Positions 33,901-45,900 of a stretch of 64,000 nt of DNA are shown piece after piece. The position numbers were made by a program, and so were the translations under genes. A model generated the notes under the pieces. It searched no databases. It was not told where the DNA came from and worked only from the letters and a program-made list of their open reading frames with translations. The stretch lies in assembly GCA_047967505.1 (NCBI GenBank), contig CM106540.1, one strand, 5' to 3'. Within the stretch, counting starts at the first letter, position 1. Each line of letters starts with the position of its first letter. The stretch is from Dipteris shenzhenensis. Its lineage: Eukaryota > Polypodiophyta > Polypodiopsida > Gleicheniales.

Positions 33901-36900
33901 TGTTTTCAGCCATGCCTTCTCGAACCTGGGAAGAACTTACTGTTTTACTTTCAATTGTATGTTCCTCCTTGATTATCAGTGACCATATTATGTTTTGTCT
34001 GAGGCTTCTGGATGCTGCGTTTACTTTCTCATAGATTGCCTAGTAATCCCTAACAAACTCTTGAGCTGCAGAATTCTTTTCTTGGCTTAGCAGTTTCCTC
34101 ATGCTGCTGTTTACATGGATATGGGTGAGAGTCATTCGATGAAACATAAGCAAGTTGTCATGCTAATCAAGCTGATGCTGCTGAGGCCTGTGCTACTAGG
34201 GCAGATGCTGTGACCTAGGTGACACTAGTAAGAGAACACAAGGTAGTTTCAGCTCAAATAAATTCCAATTTAAGTGTGGGAGATGTATAGTTAGGTTTGG
34301 AGGATGTACAAGATTTAGCTAAGGATGAATTTCGGAATTTTTTTAAGGCTTTGATTGAATAAACTCCCTCTTCATTGTCAGTCCCACATCCAAGTGTTGT
34401 AATGCTACACATGGAACAATTATCCAGTAATGCCTGGAACATAACCAACCGAATGAGCAGGGGTCAATCTTGTCTTCGGTGCAAATTGAATGTGCCAATG
34501 AAACATGGATAGTATGTCGAAAGGCCTGCTTTGTGATCAACTCTATGGCATGTTCCAACACAGCCCAGTTATATTGTTTGTCAAATAGAGAGAACTTTTG
34601 GTGAGATACTTTAGCAATTCCGATTTTGCAATGTAATTTCACATTTCTGATTTTGTAACAGTTTAAACCGACAAGACTTACACTTGACATGGGGACAACT
34701 TTGCCTCCTCCTCTTCTTAGTGAAGCAGACTTGATAAGTCTCATGGATCAGGTAAGTTCTAGCAACCTTTGTTTTGGAGGGTTTCCTTTCTAGCACTGCA
34801 GACTTCTGCTTGCTATCTCTTACTTCTATATTACTCTTAATAATCAAAGAGTCGAGGAAATGGAGAAGATGCATTTAGCTGCATCAAGATGTCTTCACTG
34901 TTGCAGGCAGGTATTGGTACAGATGCGACAATGCATGATCACATCAAGAAACTACTAGACCGGTTCTATGCTGTCAAGGATGCTAACACTCGTTTCAGCC
35001 CGACAAAGTTGGTATGTGTTTTCTACCCTACCATCCTTTTAAGCTGTACCATCTCTTCTGTTTTCTTGGTCGAACAGAAGAGTAAGGATGCCTATCCATG
35101 CACGGATTGACAGATTTTATGTGGATGATTGGGAACTGGACAGAGATGGGACAATTTGCATTAGTGCAGAGGTTTTCACTTCAAATCATTTTCCGGCTGT
35201 TTTGGTGGTTTCAGAGTCTCGGGCGAGAGGCTGCTCTGTTAGTATTAGGATTCCAGATGCCCTCTACGCAGAGGAGAGTCTCACAGAGACAGTGATACGA
35301 ATTTGGGATTCTCACTTGCAGGGTGGGCAGTCGTCTCCGTCAGATGTGGCTGCAGCCCTCACTAATCTTAGCAGCTTTTATTATTCTGTTGCTAGTATTA
35401 GGACAGATGAGATTTGCAGGAGAGAGGTTGCCATTCGACAGTAGGTGGCAGCTCTTCATAGAGGAGTAGAAACGGCCTACAGATGCTTGGATTCAGGAGC
35501 GCCTTGCTGCAACAAGGACTCATTAGTAGACACTTTTAGATCAGAGAGCAGAGTATGTGTTTCACGCCAGAGAGTCTTTCTGGATGCAGATCAAAGGTAG
35601 AGTCAACAAGCAATTCTTCTCTACTCTCGGCGCTAGACATAGTAGAGAGTGTGTTTCGCAGCTTGTTGATTTATATGGGATACTTCAGACACATCCAGAT
35701 GCCGTCATGCATATTGCTACAGATTACTATGCCTCCCTTCAGACCGTAGATCCTCATTTACGGGCCAGAGATGATGCTAGACGTGTTATTTGGTAGCATA
35801 TTCCTATGTTCGTGGATAGAGGTATGAGAGCCTCACTTGATGCGCGCTTCACCAACATAGAGTTCAGGATCGCTCTTACTGTCCTTCATAAGGGTAGTTG
35901 TCCAGGGTCAGATGGGCTTACACCTTCTTTTTTTATTATTTTTTGGGATGAGATTGGGGATTAAGAAGTCGTACTACCTCGGACCCCTCTCCAAACGGTG
36001 GACTGGGCCGCCCTAGGAAGAAGGTGTCCTTCTCAGAGCCCTCAGATGCTGAGATGGCAAACCCGCCAACAGAGAAGACTAAAAGATCTCGCTGGAGTAA
36101 GTGGTCGCCCTCGGATTTCCCTATCGGCTCAGGGCAAGAAGACTATTCGGTCGTTCAGGACCTTGCTCATTGGTCTTTGCGCATCACGCTCCCTCAACTA
36201 ATAGCATTAAGCCCTAAGGTGAGACGTGAGCTGCAGCAGGGGCTCTCAACAAGGAGGAGCAAGAAAAAGGAAAATGTACGAGAGGTTTCTTCTATCTCTG
36301 AAGAAATTGATTGGCACCCGCATACAATAGATGTCATCATAGATCATTGCCGTATCAAGTGTGTGTGTCAATGGGCGAGCCGCATGTAATATCATGGTGC
36401 CCCGTATCATGAAAAAGTTGCCTTGCAGGGCGTTTGGGACTTGGGTGAGATGCTAGACTCACTCTTGGAGGGTCTCATTCATCTTATCCCAAAAGGAGGT
36501 TGCAGAAATTTAGTGTCTCAGTGGAGACCGATCACCTTACTAGGCACTTTTATAAGATCTTGGCAAAAGCCATCAGCCTGCGATTGCCACCCATACTGCC
36601 AGATCTTATACATGACACAGAGACATGCTTTGTTCATGGTAGAAGCATTTTTGATAATATATTCTCATTTTGGGAGGCTTCTGAGTGGGCTATGCATGAG
36701 GGCCATATACTAGAAATTCTACTCTGGATTTCGAAAAAGCATATGAGAGGGTAGATTGGGGTTTTCTAGAGGGAACCCTTCTTCGCTTTGGATTTTCAGA
36801 TTTGTGGATTAGAGGGGTTTCTGCTCTTTACAGGTTCGCCCATAGCCAGGTACCTCATTGGTGGAGTCAGGGGAGACAGGTTTCAGATATCCAGATCAGT

Positions 36901-39900
36901 CCGACAGGGATGCCCTCTAGCCCCGTTTCTATTCTTATTTGTGGCTGAAGGTATGAGCCTCTATATCAGAGCTCAAGCTGATATTTTTGGGCTGAGACTT
37001 CCGTTGAGACAGGAAGAGCAGTTGTTGGAAAGTGAGTTGGCAGATGACACGGCTGTTTTTTTGGATGCCACTCCACAGACAGTCACCTCTTTCACGACAG
37101 CCTTGGATTTATTTTGCATTGCAGCAGGAGCTCACATTAACTGGAACAAATCCAATGGTTTCTGGATTAGTGATGAGGACACTTCAGATTGGGGTGCTGA
37201 TATTGGATTTACTTGGATTCAGAGGGGTGTCTCTGTCAGGTATCTTGGATGCTAGGTTGGGGTGGGCATTTCTCCAACACAACAGTTCGCTCCCGTGTTA
37301 GAGAGCATCAGGAGGAAACTCCTATTTTGGAGTTCGGCTAGACTCGATCTTGCATCCAGAGTGGTGGTTGTAAACCAGGTACTGTTGGCTACAGCCTGAT
37401 TTGTTTGCTCTTGTTGGTGCCGATCTACAAGCAATATCACTCAGCTCAAGAGACCTATCATGAATTTTTTGTGGAGTGGATTAGACGGCACTTCATATGT
37501 GATAGCCAGGGTTGCTTGGGAGACTCTTATTCTACCCACTGAGGAAGGAGACCTCAATATTATTGATCCTGACTTGACCTTGCATCCATAGTGGTGGTTG
37601 TAAACTGGGTACTGTTGGCTACAGCTTGGTTTGTTTGCTCTTGTCGGTGCCGATCTACAAGCAGTATCACTCAGCTCAAGAGACCTATCAGGAATTTTTT
37701 GTGGAGTGGATTGTGATAGGCAGGGTTGCTTGGGAGACTCTTATTCTACCCATTGAGAAAGGAGGCCTCAATATTATTGATCATGACTTGCAGTGTAGAG
37801 CCTTGCTCAGCAAGATGGTGGTCAGAGGTTTAATGCTTGGTCAGGAGCCTTGGAAGAGAGAGGTGAAACTAGCAGTGAAGATGAGAGCTCAATCATGTCT
37901 GACAGTGATGAGGCTGATGTGGCTATTACTGATAAAGTGAGAGACCTGCAGTTAAAACTCTTAGTTTGGGTGGGACCAACAAGTGTTGATTGTGTGCAAG
38001 CAGACTTTGATGTGTATGATGAGGTTAAGATTCAATGTTTACAGGATGATGGTGATTCAGATGATGAGCTGGATTGCATTCTTGATGATGCACTGGATGA
38101 TATGTTAGCATTGATCTCTTCGAAAAAGAATGTAAACACCAGTATGCATGTTGAGCTAGATGGTAGTGATAGTGTGGCAGATCACTGGGCATGTCACATT
38201 ATATGCAGTGGTCTAGATGGGAGTTGGGACTTGCATCCACGGTCGGTGCTTGGAAAGCTTTTAGGATGCTTCCAGAGGATCAGAGAGCTCGTTCAGCTAG
38301 TCACCTCAGAGGAAGTGCAGCCAGGATGCAGCAGATAGATGCTGCCATACCAGTGGAGTGGATGGATACAGACCATTTGCCTATTTCTGAGTCCACTTGG
38401 TTGGGGGCTTTTACGAGGACAGGTATCCCTCTGCAGGTTATAGCCTTGTGGGATGCACACGAGGATAACCTTGTCTTTCAGGTTCATGCAGGAGGCAGAC
38501 TCCACAGATCTTCAGAGGACATTCTTTTGGAGGCTCCTTTTTAGCCTGTCAGGATTGCAGGATACATGGAGATGGATATAGACTCACATTGGTATCTTGA
38601 TCCAGACCCCATTCTCCTGGCCATGGATGTTGGAGGCTTTGGCTGTATGGAGGTTCCCCTATTAGATCCTTGCAGTGGGATCTAGGGAAATGGGAGTGGA
38701 TAGTTGCAGGGCACCGAGAGAAGAGCATCTCCTTCTTTCGTTACACAGTCATAAATGCCAGGAGATTCCAGCTCAGTTGTACGGGCTGGAGGCCTTCTAG
38801 AGCTCCTCATTGGGATACTTTTCAGATTTTTGCAGAGATGCAGAAAAACTTTTGGAGGAGGCTTTGGAAATCCCTCAGGAATAGGAGCATCACGTTATTC
38901 ATCTGGCTTACTATTCATGGAGGGATTGCAGTCAACCTGTGGAGATCTAGGTTCGGGGCTGACCCTACATGTCCTCCATGCCACTCATCATTTGAGTCAG
39001 TGCAGCACTGTCTTTGGGAGTGCACTTAGGTGAGGACGGTTTGGAAGGGTGTTGCTAGGATACTTTGCATTTTTCATAGAGCACCCTTCTTCATGACTTG
39101 GGGATTAGTTGCTTGGTTGTCACTCACTGGTCCACAGGCTTTCTTTGAGGGACATGATACGGACATAGCTTTCTTTGCTCGACGGCATCTTGTGGAGTCA
39201 TGCTCCCTCTGGGATGTTCCGTTTACTCCATTCAGAGCTCCTCACGCTTCTGTAGGCACATCTTGGGAGGTTCTGGCTAGTATCACAGCATGGCATATTT
39301 GGAGAGCTAGATGTACAGAGGCTTTGGAGGACTCCCAGGTTCACCTTTCTCAGACTATGGCCAGTATCTGAGCAGATTATTTGAGCAGATACTATACACA
39401 CATTGATGGCCATTTGGGCGAACATACAGGGAACCTCTGGGACTGCTCCTGCTAGGAGGGTTGGCTTTCTCAGAGTTTTGAAGGGTTCTCCTTTCTTCTC
39501 TGATTCTCCTTCATGGCATTTTCAGCCGCCACCCGGGGTTTTTGTTTGCTCATTCTGAGCTGTTTTTTCTCATGCTTGACATGATCTAGTCCCGCACTTG
39601 AGCTTGCTCTGCAGTTTTTATTCATACTTAATGAAGTACTTTTCTTGGAAAAAAAACACACCAAGGTTATGATCTTGAATACATCTCGAGCCGTTGTGTG
39701 GATAAAAATGTAAAAATGATTTTCACTTGTTGGATGTTGATGGGTAGGTGCATAGCTATGTACATAGCTAGGTGGTGGTGGAAATGAGGTATGGACAATC
39801 TCATAAAGAACTCTACACTGATGTATCTATTTTCTTGAGATGGAAGATACCTCTACGGGGACTTTTGGGAGATGATGAAAAGTAGTGTGGTTGTAGCAGG

Positions 39901-42900
39901 CACTCCAGAGCGTGGTATCCACATTGTGACGGTGTTGATTGTGGTTGTCTTGTAAATCCATTGAATCGGGAGTTCATCATATGTGGATGGTCGGTGGGCA
40001 ATTAGATGCTAGTGCTTGTGGCATGCATTGGTTTGCCTAAGGTTGGAATGTGGGTAGAGGCCTTGGTATAGTTTTTGTGAAGGATTGAGGAAGTGGTAAA
40101 AAGGCAAAGGTGATGTGGCTAATTTTAAGAAAAGCATGCATGCATGCTACGTAAAGGAGGAAAGAGAAGCTTCTGGAGAAAGGATGAAGTCACGTATGCG
40201 GAAAGGCAGCTTGCAGGAGGATTATGAAAGGAGTTCGTGGGCACACGGGGGATGATCACGAAAAGGAGGAGAGGCCTTTGGCTGGGGGTACACGACGGAG
40301 GGGAATGTTCATGGGAGAAGGAGCTTGGAGAGCAGGTGGTGTGTCGCTAGGGTAGGCATGGAGGTCTTACAGAGAGGAAGGACGTGAGCTTGAGGAGCGA
40401 GGGGCTTGACTGCAAGGAGGTCATTGTGATGGTGGGAGGAACGGGCGGCGCCAGAGGAGGAGAAGCTGCATTGATGTGGATATTCATGTGAAGGGGAGTC
40501 TGTGAGAGCCTTGAGCTCTAGAGCTGTGAGGCGTTGCAGAGTTGTGGAGAGCGTGCGGGTCGTTGGTGGAGAGGTCCATTTGGAGATATTGCTGGTGGTG
40601 CGACTCGTTGAGATGGCGTGGATCAGTGTGCCGTTGCGCGTTGAAGGCCTACTTTGGAGCTTTGGTGCTTACCTTGGAGGGAGCCGATGCAGCTGTAGCA
40701 GAGACTTAGGAGCATTGAGTACTATCGTAGCTCACAAGGAGTCACTGTCTAGCACATACAACATGCGTGGAGCCGAATGGAGCTTGAAGCGCGTTGCTTG
40801 AAGGCTGCAGCATTTGAAGGTGCTGGCTGTGTGGAGGGCTGTTGAAGGCCGTTGAAGGTTCAGAAGCTAGAGCTAGAACATGCATGGAGCCGCCAAGAGA
40901 TGCTCAAGGAGGTCGGTTCAGTAGAGGCCTTAGATGCCACTTTGGCTCGCTGAAATGCTTCATGGAGGTCATGGGCTGACTGTTATTCAGGGTGTACGTT
41001 CGCTTCAAGGCTGACAGCAGAGAGGTTATGGCTAAGCAAATGCCCGGTGATCCTGAGAAAACCTTAGCTCTGGAGGTTCCCAGAGATGACGACCTGTTGT
41101 AGTTGGCTGAGCAAGGTTTTCTGCTGAAGGGTGGCTGTTGCATGTACGTACAACTGTGGGCAGGAGAAGCCATAGTCTCGACTATGCATGTGGATCTTGA
41201 GAGAGGAAGAGGACGATTGTAGGAGCGCCTTGGTAGGATTTTGGAAGAGGTCGTCTATTTCTTGTTTGGAATTGCATGAGGAAGGTGTCGGGGGTGTTGT
41301 AGAGAGAGCATGAGCTTGCAACAGCTGTGAGTTGAAGGCAGAGAGGCCTTAGCCAGAGGTGCCGGATGCTAGTCAGTGCCCTTTTGCCTTGTGGTCACGC
41401 TATAATTAATAGCAAGCAATAGGAGAAAGGCCAAGGAAAAGCTGTCTAGTGGCTCGTGAATGATCACCCGAAGAGTTTGATGCTGCTTTGCTAACTATGG
41501 GAGGTCGTGTGGATTGCCATTTGTTAGTCAAAAGTGAAGGAGTGCAGCTGATTTGAAGTAGTAGCTTTTCTGCTTATATCAAGGGACCGTGGTGATCACA
41601 AGGCCAGCAGGACCTCTTTTGGGTGATGTGTTTTGCTTGAACTTGTCTGGGATGAAGACTCACAGGGTTGAGGGAGTCTATGGTGTCTGGTGTTTAGGGT
41701 AGGGGTGAGTATATGGAAGAGATTGCAATAGTTATAAAGGCAGTATAGTGCTCTATCTTTTTTGCAATCACCGCCATGCGCCAGGAGGAGTTCACATTTG
41801 ATGGGTCATCTGTTGGGGTAGTTTCATCATACAGTTATCTTGGGGTCGTCTTTTCGGACCTATTTTCACTATGAGACACGCGATGTAGACTAGAGAGGTA
41901 GTGCTTACGCTCTCACTTTCAGGATCCACGGACCAAAGGGTTGCTTTTTGACTCCTTGGTTCGTCCAGCGGGGATAAATGCTAGTCCATGTTGGGGGCCA
42001 GACTTGTTGGATACAGAGTGGGCTATGGTGGAGCGGCTACATGTTCTCATGTTATCATGGATGATCCGTGGTAAGCCATCCGTTCCTCACCAGATCATTT
42101 GGGCGGAGTTTGGGTCATCCCCATTACAGCTAGATGCTGCATTTCAAGTCATCACGTATCTGTACCGAGTCAAGGAGTATGGGGATTACACCTCTGGGCG
42201 TAGCAAGCTACCATGGCTAGCACTATCCTCTTCTATGGCACTAGCAGGTAGCTTGCTAGCACTATCCTCTTCTATGGCACTTGCAGCAGGAGGAGACCAG
42301 AGGTGCTGGTATTCACGCACAAAGAGATGGTTTGAGGAACTGGGGCTCCACATGGATAGACTACCTCCATTTCAGTACAGCATGGATGTTCCGTTTTCTC
42401 CCCTCCTATCACACAAGGTCAACTAGGTTATCCGAGAGGACCTTTACAGCTACAAACATTTCGGATGTGGCTGGGCCTGAGTGATCTTCCAGTGAAGCTG
42501 GGCTTCTACAGAGATCACTTCTTACATATCATAGCGGAGGGTTTCCTTGACCCACCATGATACACTCAGATTTACTTTCCCCACTCACTGAGGATCTCTC
42601 TTGGGCAGTTGCGGGTGTCTTCACATAGACTTCGTATCCAGAGCGGCAGAGCAGAGCGACTACCCAGGGAGAGGCGCATATGCACTTTGTGTGACATGCA
42701 GGAGGTTGAGACAAAGGAGCACTTCATCTTCAGGTGTCTTGTTTACTGTGAGATCCGCGGAGGTTTCTATTGCCTCTTCAGAGATAGCTATGGGATTTTG
42801 GCCCGATTCATCTCCTACCCAGACCAGCGATGTTTGGCAGGTTTTGTTCATGAGGCACTTAGACACCGCGAGAGGATACTTCGAGCACAGAGACGAGCAT

Positions 42901-45900
42901 ACTTTTTTTTGGCTGATCCCTCTGAGAGCTCCATCACGGAGTTTTTCTAGCTAGATCACATGTACATTCGTGAGACGAGGCTTCGACATGATCGTGACTC
43001 GGAGCCTATGACTCGACAGCTTAGACAGAGGGTTGACACACAGACCACACTTGGGGACATCCCCTCCTTGTTTGGAGTCGGGTCCCGCCTGACAGGGTCA
43101 CAGTAGCCTTGGATAGGTGCAGAGCTATGATCAGGAGACATGTTTGGGCTGCACCTTCGAGTGGCCGATAACACTCTATCGCTGATTTCATGCCTCCATT
43201 GCCTCATCCACTTTGATGTCCTGATGTTGATGATGATGATGACTACCGACATGACTATGTTGTACTTAGGATTTAGTACTGACATTCTACATTTTTTGCA
43301 TTTGCATTTGTATGGATGCTCGTTTAACAGCTCCACCACCATAGCTTGTTTGTACCAGGTTTTTCACAGTCTCATAGACCCATCGGTCTTCTGAAGACTT
43401 TAATAAACTTTCTCTCTTTCTTTCTTTCTCACCTCTCACACCTCTCCTGTGCTTTTTTTAGGCCCCCTTGCCAAATTCAGCTCCCACTAATTTACCTTGG
43501 GTGACTCATCTATCCACGCTTCGCTTCTAACGCAGCACCTCCTGGCAGCTTGTTCCCTTGTTGTGCACCATCTTTTGCCCCTTCTCTTGTTTTGCCTCAC
43601 CTCCAGGCCACCTCTTCAATGCCTTGCAACTTCTCCAGGTGTCCTTCTTGCTTCATCACCCCTCTGGGCACCACCTTCTTACAAACCCCCCCCCCCCCCC
43701 CCCCCCGCCATGCCCTCTTGCTTCGTCCACCTCCAGAATGGTGTGTTGTATATAGATGATGGTGTTCTTTTAAGATATCAGGCTACGAGCCATTTTTATT
43801 CCAGTTTTGGAGATGTAAGTCTAAAAGCCATTTTTGTTTGCTCAAGTTGTACCTATAATTTTATAGCACCAAACCATTGGTGTTGTTGTGGCTTGTCATT
43901 CACCGGGATGGTGAATGATAATGGTAGGAAATTGTTGTACTTACACTGGTCAGACCTCAATCACACGGGCGTCACATCTTGGTCAGACTTTGTTACACCT
44001 TGGTCACACTTTGTTCACATCTTGATTAGTGGAGTGACATGTGAAGGATGGAGACACGTTGGTCACACCATGGTTAGACCTCGGTCATACTTGGGTCACA
44101 CTTTGTTGGTCACACCTGGTCACACCATGGTTAGAGCTTGGTCACATGATTGACATTACTAGAGCAAGACGCGACTCCATGACTGGAGCGGTACATAATA
44201 GTGCATGTCTAGAGCAGTACATGTCGGGGCATGACGAGGGTGGATCGACCTTGGTCAAGGATGAGCCGACCTTGGTGAGAGTGAAGTACTGGCACATTGG
44301 ACAGAGTCAAGGGAGCACAAGTGTTGCACATGGGGAATTGTGTCATCACTCCGGCTCGCCACCCACTAGTGTCAGATACACATGGAGTAGACAGAGAGTG
44401 CACATGAAGTACGTAAATCACTGACTCGGAGGAGGTTGGTGAGCGGTAGCAGCCATCAAGGGGCGAAGCGGGGGAACGGCTAAGGAGACTGGAAGACAAC
44501 CAATAGGAAGCATGGATTAAGCCACATAACACACAGTCCTCTGTAGCACATAAAGGAAGATGAAGGGATGTTGGAGCTATGAAGAGAGATGGAAGGGAGC
44601 ATAGCACATATAAGATGAAAATGACCAATAGCAAATACACCAAACAAGGATAAACTAGGAGTTCTTGACTCCAGAGGAAGATGTGGGAAAGGGTTTGAAA
44701 AAGCTCGCAAATGGAAAGGCTCCAGACACACAAGGGCTAGTGGCTGAAATGCTGAAATGGGGGGGTGAGAAGACAAAGAAAATGCTCACTACACTCATGA
44801 ATCGAGCCTTAGAAGAAGGCTTTCCCAAGGAATGGCAGCTTAGCAGGATCGTACCAATCCATAAGAGTGGGGACAGCAAATGGGCCAAAAACTACCGCAC
44901 CATCATGGTGAGTGTCATGTGCACGGATTGGTATCCGACGTGTACTGGGTACACAAGACTAGCTCAGGTAGCTTGGGGAGGCTTAGGGCTAGGCAGGCTT
45001 GATTCTTGGGTTGAGTGGCAAGGGTACGAACCAGTTAGAGGTCTTCACTATTTTTGGCGCTTGGGGCCCGAGTCTATATAAGGGGCCTAGGGGTTCAGTT
45101 CTCAGAGAGCCGGTGGGAGCAAGTTTCGTTCCCAGGTGCTAGGTCTGATCCTGGATTGAGTCGCGGACGCGCGCCTGCATCATAGCGTAGCCCAAGGCCC
45201 AGCAGTAGATCCCAGGCTTCACAGCACCACCTGGTGGTATGGGACACCAGGCTGGTTAGGATCTGGTTGGGAGTTCGTGCTAGCAGCTCAGCTCAGCCAG
45301 CTTACCTTCTTCATCGACCAGCTTTCCCTTCTTCCATCGCCTCCTTCTTGGCCAGCTTTCACTTCGTTTCTACCTCCTAGCTTGGAGGCCACCTGCTTGT
45401 TTCTCTTCTCTAGCCTATCTTCTTTTCAGATCAGATTTCAGTCATGGCCGATTCAGTAAACCTTGAGCTTGCGATGGGAGACCAGGATACCAACTACCAT
45501 ACGGAGGATGACCAGGGTCTCTACTATGATCTGATTACGAAAAAATCCTTCAGTGAATTCACCACTGCTCTTGATGAAAAGTTTGAGCAGGTTAACACGA
45601 ATCAAACGGGGTTGACACAGCAACTCCAAGGGATTCAGACTACACTCACACTTTTGACTAGCACTGTTCAGGCGCTCACGCATGTGGATGCCATGGCTTC
45701 AGTGTTAGGTCCGAAAATCACTCCAGATCCTTTTCCCGGAGACCAGAAGTCTCGTACCAAGGAGGTTATTGACACTTGGTTGCACAAGTGGCAAGTACAC
45801 TTTCAGTTTTAGCCTTATCGAGATGACAAGAAAATACAGCTTGTAGCGGGGTTTATGTCAGGAAAGGCTTTATTGTGGTGGAAGGAACTCCAACCCAAGC

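Larger units (their letters stand above)
19671..34661 (+). other. TOP3A giant intron, 14,991 bp
   Basis: It starts GTAGGG and ends TTTTTGTAACAG-like (GTAACAG at the acceptor). It contains the reverse LINE-A 5' half, a homopurine region, an unclassified repeat, a LINE 3' fragment, and the copia element with its nested LINE. The first 190 bp and last 860 bp look like original intron. Confidence 0.9.
35045..39656 (+). mobile_element. LINE-A copy 3, 5'-truncated, with two foreign inserts
   Basis: The homology begins in the endonuclease ([10 protein letters not shown], about 35050) and ends in an 8-nt A tail at 39649-39656. It supplies the uninterrupted sequence at both nested insertion sites of copy 1. 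It also has two unrelated segments (35966-36420 and 37856-38180) and a 230-bp tandem duplication. No TSD was recognised. Confidence 0.87.
43451..44649. other. Intron DNA with low-complexity stretches
   Basis: No supported gene. The 218-residue frame at 43497-44153 crosses a C21 run and a tandem repeat and is an artefact. 44160-44650 resembles nothing I recognise. Confidence 0.5.

Noticed and set aside
40502-41321. ORFs of 85-99 residues in repeat X copy 2
   Set aside because: Short, no motif, on both strands, inside a non-coding repeat.
43497-44153. 218-residue ORF
   Set aside because: It crosses a C21 run and a TTGGTCACAC array. Codon content follows the repeats, not a protein family.
45294-45444. 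Gypsy-2 LTR-to-gag junction as evidence of splicing
   Set aside because: The putative donor GTGGCT is weak, and a spliced RNA without a PBS could not be copied normally. Deletion is simpler.
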